13,036 nt of DNA from NCBI GenBank assembly GCA_035502655.1, contig DATJUF010000344.1, positions 1 through 13,036 on the forward strand. The letters run 5' to 3'. Below the pieces are notes generated by a model. That model was not told the origin of the DNA. It made no database searches and was given only the letters and a program-made list of their open reading frames with translations. The translations under genes and the position numbers were made by a program. Below are positions 7,287 through 13,036 of the stretch, in pieces. Numbering within the stretch: the stretch's first letter is position 1; every line of letters begins with the position of its first letter. The stretch is from DATJUF01 sp035502655 (GTDB taxonomy: Bacteria; Desulfobacterota; Binatia; Binatales; Binataceae).

Positions 7287-8267
7287 ATGGGGCGGTTTTT
7301 AATCAGGCGATTACTCATTATGATACCGCTGATAATCGGTATCACATTCATTTCGTTCGCCGCGATGTCACTGGTGCCGGGCAACTTCGTCAGCAGCCTG
7401 GCGCTCGACCCACGCATCTCGCCGGCCGTACTCAAGCAGATGGAAGCAGAGTTTGGCCTGGATCAGCCGCTGCTGATCAGATACGTGCGATGGCTCTGGC
7501 AGGTGATGCATCTGAACCTTGGCGTCTCGCTGGCATATCGCGTCAGCGTAGCTTCGCTAATCAGCTCGCGTGCGGTCAATACGGTGATTCTCGCGCTGGC
7601 CAGCATGATCCTGTCGTGGGTGATGGCTATTCCGATCGGCGTCGTGGTTGCGGTGCGGCAGAACTCCGTGATCGACCGTGTGCTCTCCTTCGCTTCATTT
7701 CTCGGGATGTCGGTACCGGCGTTCTTCCTGGCGTTTCTTGCTATGGACTTCGCGCTGTGGAGCGGACGCTTTCCGGTGGGCGGCAGCTTCTCACCGGACT
7801 ATGCGTCGCTCGATGCGGCGAGCAAGATTGCCGATCGCTTCAACCATCTGATACTGCCTGCGCTGGTGCTCGGCCTGGCAGGAATGGCCTCGCTGATGCG
7901 CCTGATGCGTTCGCAGATTCTGGAAATCCGCAATGCTGATTTCGTGCGGACGGCGCGCGCGAAAGGGCTGCCGGAATGGATGGTGATGTTCAAGCATGTC
8001 CTGCGCAATGCCTTGAACCCGTTCGTGACGATTGCGGGCTACAGCCTCGCGGATCTGCTGGGCGGCGCGGCATTGGTCGAAGCCGTGATGAATCTGCAAG
8101 GACTTGGCCTGCTGCTATTGAATGCGGTGCGATCACTCGACGTACCGCTGGTGATGGGGTCGGTGCTGATGGGCGCTGTGCTGTTGCTCATCGGCAATCT
8201 GCTTGCGGATATTGCGCTGGCCGCGGTCGATCCGCGAGTGGACTTTGCCACGCTGGCGGCGGAATGA
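7287..8267 (+). CDS. ABC transporter permease, DppB/OppB type
   Basis: The 326-residue inner-membrane subunit of a binding-protein-dependent importer has normal DppB length. The N-terminus MGRFLIRRLLIMIPLIIGITFISF is the classic first helix of this family, followed by the SLVPG motif (28-32) and the periplasmic loop LGLDQPLLIRY-like sequence (57-66 here, with F for the first L). About six membrane segments follow. The cytoplasmic EAA-type coupling loop is visible at 217-240 (ADFVRTARAKGL ... KHVLRNALNP), which should dock an ATPase. The C-terminus ends DPRVDF, as usual. The ATG at 7287 has GGCGGA (7271-7276) upstream with somewhat long spacing. The stop overlaps the start of the next permease by 4 bp. 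The ATPase that should partner the coupling loop is not in this window. Confidence 0.93.
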   Translation: MGRFLIRRLLIMIPLIIGITFISFAAMSLVPGNFVSSLALDPRISPAVLKQMEAEFGLDQPLLIRYVRWLWQVMHLNLGVSLAYRVSVASLISSRAVNTVILALASMILSWVMAIPIGVVVAVRQNSVIDRVLSFASFLGMSVPAFFLAFLAMDFALWSGRFPVGGSFSPDYASLDAASKIADRFNHLILPALVLGLAGMASLMRLMRSQILEIRNADFVRTARAKGLPEWMVMFKHVLRNALNPFVTIAGYSLADLLGGAALVEAVMNLQGLGLLLLNAVRSLDVPLVMGSVLMGAVLLLIGNLLADIALAAVDPRVDFATLAAE

Positions 8268-9367
8268 GCGCGCTGCCCCGCGCTATCACGCCGGACATGG
8301 AGGCGCTGCCTGAGCCTCGGCGTTTTGAGCGGATGCGCAGGTTTGCTGCCGGAGCGGCGGGCGAATGGCAGATGGCGCCGTGGACCGCGCGTGCGGCGAT
8401 TGCCGTGCTCACGCTCTTTTATCTATTTGCGGCAGCTTCACCTGTAATCGCACCGTATGATCCGGCGCGTCAATATCGCGAACTGCCGGATTGTCCGCCT
8501 ATGCGGCTCCATCTCACTCCTGCCGCCGAGCGGGATCACGGCTGGCTATTCGCCTATCCGATGAAGCTGGCTGATCCGCTGACGCGCAGGTATGTGGAGG
8601 ATCGCAGCCGCAAAACTTATATACGCTTCTTCTATCACGGTCATCTGTTCACTACGGAATCAGCCAGCGAACCCTACTTCATCGTTGGCAGCGAGGGACT
8701 TGGGCGCGATCTCTTTTCGCGAATCGTCTATGGTGCGCGCGTCAGCATGTGTATCGGGCTGGTCGGAGTACTGATCAGTTTTTCGCTTGGGATCAGCGTG
8801 GGAGCTTTTTCCGGACTCGTTGGCGGCACTACTGACAACCTGATTATGCGGCTGTGTGAAATCGAGATGTCGCTGCCGTCATTTTATTTTCTGCTCGCGC
8901 TGGCTGCGGTGATTCCGTCGGGCATGAGTCCGGTCGCGACGTTTTTCATGATCGTCGCGATCATGTCGTTCATAAGCTGGGCGAGCTTTGCCCGGGTGAT
9001 TCGCGGGATGGCGGCTGCTATACGGTCGGCGCCGTTCGTCGAAGCGGGGCGATCGCTTGGCGGATCGCGTTTGCGCTTGCTGAGGCAGCACATAATTCCT
9101 TCGGTGCTGGGTTTTGCCGCGGTCAACGCTTCACTTTCGATTCCGGGTTATATCCTCGGCGAGAGCGCACTCTCGCTGCTCGGCCTGGGGATTCAAGAAC
9201 CTGCGGCAAGCTGGGGGAATCTGCTTTCGCAAGCGATGGACCCGCAAAATCTCGAGCATTATCCGTGGGTGCTGCTGCCTGGTGTGTTCATATCGCTGGC
9301 AGTAATGGCGTTCAATTTTCTCGGCGACCATCTGCGTGACCGGCTCGACCCCACGAACCTGCGATAG
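8264..9367 (+). CDS. ABC transporter permease, DppC type, with large periplasmic insertion
   Basis: This is the second inner-membrane permease, pairing with the DppB-type subunit to form the translocation channel. The ATG at 8264 overlaps the previous stop as ATGA with GGCGGCGGA just before it, so translation is coupled. A longer reading frame upstream is only out-of-frame extension inside the previous gene. The N-terminal cytoplasmic tail (1-39) precedes helix 1 (about 42-64), ending with the family motif SPVIAPYDP. Family permeases then reach the GTDxLGRDxxSR motif quickly; here VGSEGLGRDLFSR (141-153) comes only after a roughly 70-residue insertion (about 70-140), with LADPLTRRYVEDRSRK in the middle. 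The remaining helices and the EAA-type loop APFVEAGRSLGGS ... RQHIIPS (257-280) are normal. Total length is 367 versus about 300 for DppC. Confidence 0.9.
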   Translation: MSALPRAITPDMEALPEPRRFERMRRFAAGAAGEWQMAPWTARAAIAVLTLFYLFAAASPVIAPYDPARQYRELPDCPPMRLHLTPAAERDHGWLFAYPMKLADPLTRRYVEDRSRKTYIRFFYHGHLFTTESASEPYFIVGSEGLGRDLFSRIVYGARVSMCIGLVGVLISFSLGISVGAFSGLVGGTTDNLIMRLCEIEMSLPSFYFLLALAAVIPSGMSPVATFFMIVAIMSFISWASFARVIRGMAAAIRSAPFVEAGRSLGGSRLRLLRQHIIPSVLGFAAVNASLSIPGYILGESALSLLGLGIQEPAASWGNLLSQAMDPQNLEHYPWVLLPGVFISLAVMAFNFLGDHLRDRLDPTNLR

Positions 9368-9442
9368 CTCCCGCCCGTCGTGTTGATTGGCGATCTACGC
9401 GGCGAATTGCTACAAGCCCAATAGGAGATATTCGCTGCGCTT

Positions 9443-9480
9443 TTCACACCGGCGGCCGGCGCTGGATATATGTGCCGGTG
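9443..9480 (+). promoter_or_regulatory. Candidate promoter with inverted-repeat operator for the SDR/aldolase unit
   Basis: In the 149-bp gap before the SDR gene, TTCACA (9443-9448) resembles a -35 box, with TATATG (9467-9472) 18 bp downstream or GATATA (9465-9470) 16 bp downstream as a weak -10. A perfect 7-bp inverted repeat CACCGGC (9447-9453) / GCCGGTG (9474-9480) brackets the -10 region, where a dimeric repressor could block polymerase. A start near 9479 would leave a leader of about 38 nt before the ATG at 9517. The repeats are seen; promoter and operator functions are inferred. No regulator gene is present in the window. Confidence 0.3.
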
Positions 9481-9503
9481 CGACGACATGGCAGCGCATC
9501 ATC

Positions 9504-9509
9504 GGAGGG
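9504..9509 (+). promoter_or_regulatory. Strong ribosome-binding site deciding the SDR start
   Basis: GGAGGG lies 7 nt before the ATG at 9517 and is one of the best Shine-Dalgarno matches in the window. It argues against the in-frame ATG at 9472, which would add 15 non-conserved residues ahead of the Rossmann fold and would place this site inside the coding region. Confidence 0.75.
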
Positions 9510-9516
9510 ACGGATT

Positions 9517-10272
9517 ATGGGCAGGCTCGACGGCAAAGTTGCCTTTATCACCGGTTCAGGCTCGGGGATTGGACGCGCGGGTGCAATACGCTTTGCCCGC
9601 GAGGGAGCCAAAGTCGCAGTCGCGGAAATCTCGCGCGAAGGCGGCGAGGAGACGGTTGCGCTGGTGCGGCAGGCCGGCGGCGACGCGCGGCTGATTTCAA
9701 CTGATGTAACCGACGCGGCGAGCGTCGAGCGCGCGATTGCGGCAACCGTCGAGGCCTTTGGCAAAATCAACGTGCTCTACAATAATGCGGGCGGTTCAAC
9801 TTCCGATGACGGTCCGGTAACCAAAGTTTCGCTCGACGAATTCTGGCGCACAATCAAAGTTGATTTGTTCGGAACGTTTGCGACCTGCAAATACGGCATT
9901 CCCGAATTGATCAAGGCCGGCGGCGGCGCTGTGATCAATACGACATCGTACGTTGCGCTGGCCGGAATCAAAGGGCGCGACGCCTATACTGCGGCGAAGG
10001 GCGGCGTGCTCGCGCTGACCCGTTCCCTCGCGGCAAATTATGCGAAATATAATATACGAGTGAATGCGATTGCCCCCGGTGCGATTCAGACGGAAAGAGT
10101 AAAGAAATTTCTCGCAGCCGATCCGCGGCTCGCGAAGATGGACGAGCATCATATGCTCGGGATGGGCGTACCCGACGATATTGCGAATATGGCGCTATTC
10201 CTCGCGTCGGACGAGGCGCGGATCATCACCGGCGCGATCTATCCGGTCGACAGCGGATGGTCGGCAACGTGA
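9517..10272 (+). CDS. Short-chain dehydrogenase/reductase (SDR), classical type
   Basis: The 251-residue cytosolic oxidoreductase has standard classical-SDR length, interconverting an alcohol and a carbonyl with a nicotinamide cofactor. The cofactor motif is TGSGSGIG (12-19). Glu37 at the end of the second strand favours NAD(H) over NADP(H). DVTD (63-66) and NNAG (89-92) are intact. The catalytic Ser144, Tyr157 and Lys161 (YxxxK) are in place. The helix Asn of the classical tetrad appears to be Asp116 (VDLFG), a variation seen in some family members. The C-terminal PVDSGWSA (243-250) is typical of Gly/Trp-ending members. The gene opens a run with a DUF35 protein 14 bp downstream, a thiolase-like aldolase and an M20 hydrolase, suggesting oxidation of a hydroxyl or reduction of a carbonyl in one shared pathway. 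The substrate is unknown. Confidence 0.92.
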   Translation: MGRLDGKVAFITGSGSGIGRAGAIRFAREGAKVAVAEISREGGEETVALVRQAGGDARLISTDVTDAASVERAIAATVEAFGKINVLYNNAGGSTSDDGPVTKVSLDEFWRTIKVDLFGTFATCKYGIPELIKAGGGAVINTTSYVALAGIKGRDAYTAAKGGVLALTRSLAANYAKYNIRVNAIAPGAIQTERVKKFLAADPRLAKMDEHHMLGMGVPDDIANMALFLASDEARIITGAIYPVDSGWSAT

Positions 10273-10286
10273 GGACTGGCAGATAA

Positions 10287-10703
10287 ATGAATGAGCAGCG
10301 TCCGAAGCCCGTGCCAGTCGCAGACGAACTAAGCGCGCCATTCTGGAATGGCGCGCGTGAACGCCGGCTGGTAATTCAGCGCTGTGCAGACTGCAATTAC
10401 TATAATCATCCGCCACGCCCGTTCTGTGATGCTTGCCTTTCACAGCGGCTAGAGTTTCAGGCGGTCAGCGGGCGCGGATCGATATACAGTTACACCGTGA
10501 TGCATCAGAGGGACGTTGCCGGTTTTGAGCATGAAGCGCCATTTATCAATATTGTGGTGGAACTTGAGGAGCAGCCGCTGCTGCTGATGGTAGCGAATCT
10601 GCCAAGCAGTGAACGCGAGCGCGTGAGAGTTGGTGCGCTGGTCGAAGTAGTGTTCGAAGAACGGGGCGAGGGCTTGATCATCCCGCAATTCCGGATTGTA
10701 TGA
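10287..10703 (+). CDS. DUF35 Zn-ribbon/OB-fold protein, partner of thiolase-like enzyme
   Basis: The 138-residue protein has the two-part layout of the DUF35 (YlxH-like ChsH2 C-terminal) family. An N-terminal helix with the FWNGARERRLVIQRC lead-in (19-33) is followed by a rubredoxin-like zinc ribbon with Cys33, Cys36, Cys47 and Cys50, then an OB-fold (about 55-138) beginning with GRGSIYSYTV (62-71). In known systems this module binds a thiolase-like partner, shapes its active site, and binds the acyl-CoA substrate; the ChsH2 DUF35 domain with Ltp2 is the classic example. Here the thiolase-like gene follows 64 bp downstream, exactly that pairing. In ChsH2 the DUF35 part is fused to a MaoC-like hydratase domain; here it is stand-alone. 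GAGG (10271-10274) is a weak ribosome site at long spacing. The call is solid; the exact reaction is inferred. Confidence 0.9.
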   Translation: MNEQRPKPVPVADELSAPFWNGARERRLVIQRCADCNYYNHPPRPFCDACLSQRLEFQAVSGRGSIYSYTVMHQRDVAGFEHEAPFINIVVELEEQPLLLMVANLPSSERERVRVGALVEVVFEERGEGLIIPQFRIV

Positions 10704-10713
10704 ATTACTTAGT

Positions 10714-10719
10714 TATACT
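10714..10719 (+). promoter_or_regulatory. Possible internal -10 box before the thiolase-like gene
   Basis: TATACT matches 5 of 6 bases of TATAAT and sits in an A+T-rich patch (10703-10719) unusual for this region, within the 64-bp gap between the DUF35 and thiolase-like genes. No good -35 is found 16-18 bp upstream. The patch could allow extra transcription of the aldolase and hydrolase genes, or be chance. Confidence 0.2.
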
Positions 10720-10767
10720 CAGGCTCGGCCTTTCAATTTTAACGAGTAGTGCAGCGGAGTCTCTCTA

Positions 10768-11970
10768 ATGTGGCAAGGCCGGGGTAAAACCGCGATCGCC
10801 GGGATTGGCTATTCAACGATCACGCGCCGTGCGCAGAGACCACTTGGCCTGCTCGCGGTTGACGCCTGCCGGGCAGCGATCGCGGATGCAGGCCTGGAAC
10901 CGAATCAAATTGATGGACTGACTACCTATCCCGAAAGTCCCTTCGCCGGAGCGGGCAGCCGCGATGGCGAGGACGTGGTCAGCGTAGTCTATATCATCAA
11001 TCATCTGCCGCTCGCGCCGGACATTCGCTGGTACGCACAAATCGAGACCGGGATGATCGCGAGCCCGCTGATCGAAGGTATTCATGCGCTGTTGGCAGGG
11101 GCCTGCGACTATGTATTGGTCTGGCGCGCGCTCCATCGGCCGCAGCCGCGCTCAACGAGTGGAAGTGGCGCGAGAGCGGTTATGGCACCGCGTGCATCGG
11201 GCGACGCGCAATTCATAGCGCCTTACGGCTGCAACACGATTATACAATGGCATGCACTCGCGTGGCAGCGCTATATGTATCGTTATGGGGCAACGCGTGA
11301 GGCGTTGGCGGCGCTGGCGCTCAATAGCCGGCGCAATGCCAACTTGAATTCACGTGCATTCTTCTACAAGGAGCCGATGAGCCGCGATGACTATTTCAAT
11401 TCGCGATGGATTGCCGAGCCCCTGTGCCTGTTCGACTGCGATGTTCCGGTTGATGGCTGCGTTGCGTTGATTCTCACTACCGCGGAACGGGCGCGCGATC
11501 TGCGTAATCCGCCTGCGTATATTGCCGGCTATGGGCAGAACACGGCCGTGCGCCGAACCTTATTTCATTACGCACTCGATGATTACATGGCGTGCGGTGG
11601 TTCGCTCGCGGCTAAGTTATGGTCGTCGGCGGGCCTTGGTCCCGAGGACATGGACGCCGCACAACTCTACGACGGCTTCAATCCTTCGACGCTCTATTGG
11701 CTCGAAGCGGCGGGCTTTTGCGCACAAGGTGAAGGCGGCTCATTCGTGCAGGACGGACGAATCGCGCTCAACGGTGAATTGCCGGTGAATACATTCGGCG
11801 GGAGTCTCAGCGAAGGACGCATGCATGGCATGGGGCATATCGCGGAGGCGGTGCGCCAGGTTACCGGCCGCGCCGAACAGCGGCAGATCGCGGGTGCGTC
11901 GGCGGTTTGCGCGATCGATGGCTCGCCGATGCTGCGCGGGAGCGGTATCGTCGTGACCAAGGAGCCGTGA
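10768..11970 (+). CDS. Thiolase-fold aldolase/lipid-transfer protein (Ltp2/SCP-x type)
   Basis: The 400-residue protein has the thiolase fold but the sequence of the lipid-transfer-protein branch, in which Ltp2-type members with a DUF35 partner perform retro-aldol cleavage of beta-hydroxyacyl-CoA side chains rather than thiolysis. The N-terminus is family-like (TAIAGIGYS, 8-16; ACRAAIADAGL, 33-43). At the place of the nucleophilic Cys motif the protein reads ETGMIASPLIEG (93-104), with Ile97 where thiolases carry Cys. Other family blocks are FDCDVPVDGCVALILT (222-237), LYDGFNPSTLYWLEAAGFC (300-318, containing Tyr301) and NTFGGSLSEGRMHGMGH (341-357). The ATG at 10768 has GGAG at 10756-10759. 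An M20 hydrolase begins 5 bp after its stop. The aldolase role is inferred from the missing Cys and the DUF35 neighbour; the substrate is unknown. Confidence 0.87.
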   Translation: MWQGRGKTAIAGIGYSTITRRAQRPLGLLAVDACRAAIADAGLEPNQIDGLTTYPESPFAGAGSRDGEDVVSVVYIINHLPLAPDIRWYAQIETGMIASPLIEGIHALLAGACDYVLVWRALHRPQPRSTSGSGARAVMAPRASGDAQFIAPYGCNTIIQWHALAWQRYMYRYGATREALAALALNSRRNANLNSRAFFYKEPMSRDDYFNSRWIAEPLCLFDCDVPVDGCVALILTTAERARDLRNPPAYIAGYGQNTAVRRTLFHYALDDYMACGGSLAAKLWSSAGLGPEDMDAAQLYDGFNPSTLYWLEAAGFCAQGEGGSFVQDGRIALNGELPVNTFGGSLSEGRMHGMGHIAEAVRQVTGRAEQRQIAGASAVCAIDGSPMLRGSGIVVTKEP

Positions 11971-11975
11971 GCGTC

Positions 11976-13036
11976 ATGAGCAGACCGTACCAGTATGAAG
12001 TGTTTGAACGGCTGACCGGATTCAATACCGTCAGCGCACTGAGTAATGTCCCGGCCGCAGAATATCTGGCGGATCAACTTGACGATCACGGTTTCAAATG
12101 CGCACTGCATCAGATTGAAATTGGCGGCGTGCGGCAGGCGAATCTAGTTGCATGGACGGGTCCAGCCGAGGCCAACGGACTAATTATTTCCGGGCATATA
12201 GACACGGTGCCGTTCGAGGGCCAGCCCGGATGGCAACGCGATCCACTCAAGCTGGAAGTCACGGACGAAAGAATTTACGGGCGCGGCGCGTCGGATATGA
12301 AGGGGTTTATCGCCCAATGCGTGGAAGTGGCGCGAGTGCTTGAGGCGCTGAAGTTACGTCGTCCGCTGGTATTTGTTTTTACCGCGAACGAAGAAGTCGG
12401 CGGTGAAGGTGCGAAACGAGTTGCGCCTGAGTTGCCGCATCTGCTGGGAGATGTGCCAACGCCACGTCTCGCGTGGATCGGCGAACCTAGTTCCAACCGC
12501 GTGATTCGTGCGCAGAAGAGTATCGCAACCTTGAGCGTCAAAGTCAGCGGGCGCGGGGGCCATAGCGGATTGCCGGAACAGGGCGTCAACGCCATTGCGG
12601 TGATGGGCAAGGTGATCAATGCGCTTGGCGGATTACAGGCTGAGCGGCGCCGGGCTCGTGACGCCGAACTTGCCGCGCTGTTTCCAGACTCGCCTTACGA
12701 CGTGATGAATTTCGGAGTGATCAGCGGCGGACTCGCGCACAATATTATTGCTGAGGAATGCACGCTTAAAGTGAGTTATAGATCGTTGCCGAACGCCGAT
12801 CCGATGAAGCTCTATAATGAGATTGAGCGCGTGATTGGGGAAATCGATCCGCACGATTATGGTTCGCCAGAGCATCGCGCGGCAATCAAGATTAGCGCAC
12901 CGCTGGTGCTTCCTCCGATGATCGCACCGGCCGGTACCGCACTTGAGCAGGCGCTATTCGCCGCGACCGGGACTGATACAACGGAAGGCGCATTGTACTG
13001 GACTGACGGCGGATGGTTCGCGGGCGAGGGAATCCA
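11976..13036 (+). CDS. M20-family metallo-amidohydrolase (ArgE/DapE-like), truncated by window end
   Basis: The frame is open from ATG 11976 to the window edge (353 complete codons), so the C-terminus is missing only because the window stops. M20A enzymes are cytosolic two-metal hydrolases that remove an acyl or amino-acid group from an amide. The ligand set is visible: GHIDTVP with His74 and Asp76, GRGASDMKG with Asp107, NEE with catalytic Glu139 and ligand Glu140, GEPSS with Glu170, and the dimer-domain His196 in GRGGHSG. The last expected ligand His would lie beyond the edge. The N-terminal FNTVSALSN and GRGASDMKGF resemble ArgE (acetylornithine deacetylase) more than DapE, but many M20 catabolic enzymes look alike. 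AAGGAG (11959-11964) inside the thiolase-like gene is a plausible ribosome site, so the two are likely co-expressed. ArgE proper, a dipeptidase or a catabolic deacylase are all possible. Confidence 0.85.
   Translation, partial: MSRPYQYEVFERLTGFNTVSALSNVPAAEYLADQLDDHGFKCALHQIEIGGVRQANLVAWTGPAEANGLIISGHIDTVPFEGQPGWQRDPLKLEVTDERIYGRGASDMKGFIAQCVEVARVLEALKLRRPLVFVFTANEEVGGEGAKRVAPELPHLLGDVPTPRLAWIGEPSSNRVIRAQKSIATLSVKVSGRGGHSGLPEQGVNAIAVMGKVINALGGLQAERRRARDAELAALFPDSPYDVMNFGVISGGLAHNIIAEECTLKVSYRSLPNADPMKLYNEIERVIGEIDPHDYGSPEHRAAIKISAPLVLPPMIAPAGTALEQALFAATGTDTTEGALYWTDGGWFAGEGI

Noticed and set aside
7976..8263. Upstream extension of the DppC-type permease frame to 7976
   Set aside because: It would overlap most of the 3' end of the DppB-type gene with non-membrane, low-similarity sequence; the ATGA overlap with a good ribosome site at 8264 is the evident start.
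2089..10883. Nine copies of the palindrome GCGATCGC (2089, 3591, 3693, 4002, 4104, 4227, 9049, 10792, 10876), well above base-composition expectation and reminiscent of the cyanobacterial HIP1 repeat
   Set aside because: Eight of nine fall in frame as GCG-ATC-GCN coding Ala-Ile-Ala, five of them in the TPR gene where AIA is part of the repeat, so codon preference plus repeated protein sequence explains them; other genes show no cyanobacterial signature.

Overview
The window is about 13 kb of G+C-rich bacterial DNA (near 60% by eye). It has diderm-type lipoproteins, a LolB/DUF4292-like protein, a DppBC-type importer and a steroid/acyl-CoA-style aldolase pair. Together these fit a free-living Gram-negative from soil or the environment, perhaps a deltaproteobacterial or Binatota-like lineage. 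That placement is inference from gene content, not from a marker gene. No rRNA, tRNA, CRISPR, transposase, phage or plasmid gene is visible, so the region looks chromosomal.

Layout: (A) 53-1196, plus strand, holds a small CoA-binding-domain protein and a Nudix hydrolase. (B) 1209-2582, minus strand, is an APC-type amino acid/polyamine permease that converges on the Nudix gene with only 12 bp between them. (C) 2583-2855 is a non-coding leader with a perfect extended -10 promoter motif and several short inverted repeats. (D) 2856-9367, plus strand, is a tightly packed run: a lipoprotein with about 14 TPRs, a LolB/DUF4292-like lipoprotein, a lipid-anchored oligopeptide-binding protein and two DppB/DppC-type permeases. 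No ATPase of the importer is present. (E) 9517 to the window end, plus strand, is a second run: an SDR dehydrogenase, a DUF35 Zn-ribbon/OB-fold protein, a thiolase-fold protein of the Ltp2/SCP-x type, and an M20 metallo-amidohydrolase cut off by the window edge.

How they may work together: unit D looks like an envelope and uptake unit (outer-membrane lipoprotein handling plus import of peptides or similar ligands). Unit E looks like a catabolic unit. A DUF35 protein beside a thiolase-like protein that lacks the nucleophilic cysteine is the hallmark of Ltp2-ChsH2-type retro-aldolases, which cleave beta-hydroxyacyl-CoA side chains. The SDR could oxidise or reduce a hydroxyl/keto group on the same substrate, and the M20 enzyme could release an amide-linked group. 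This is the most interesting part of the window. The substrate cannot be read from the sequence, and the link between D and E is only adjacency.

Every gene appears intact except the last, which is truncated by the window. Several starts are uncertain because Shine-Dalgarno signals are weak. The SDR and the two enzymes after it have the clearest ones.
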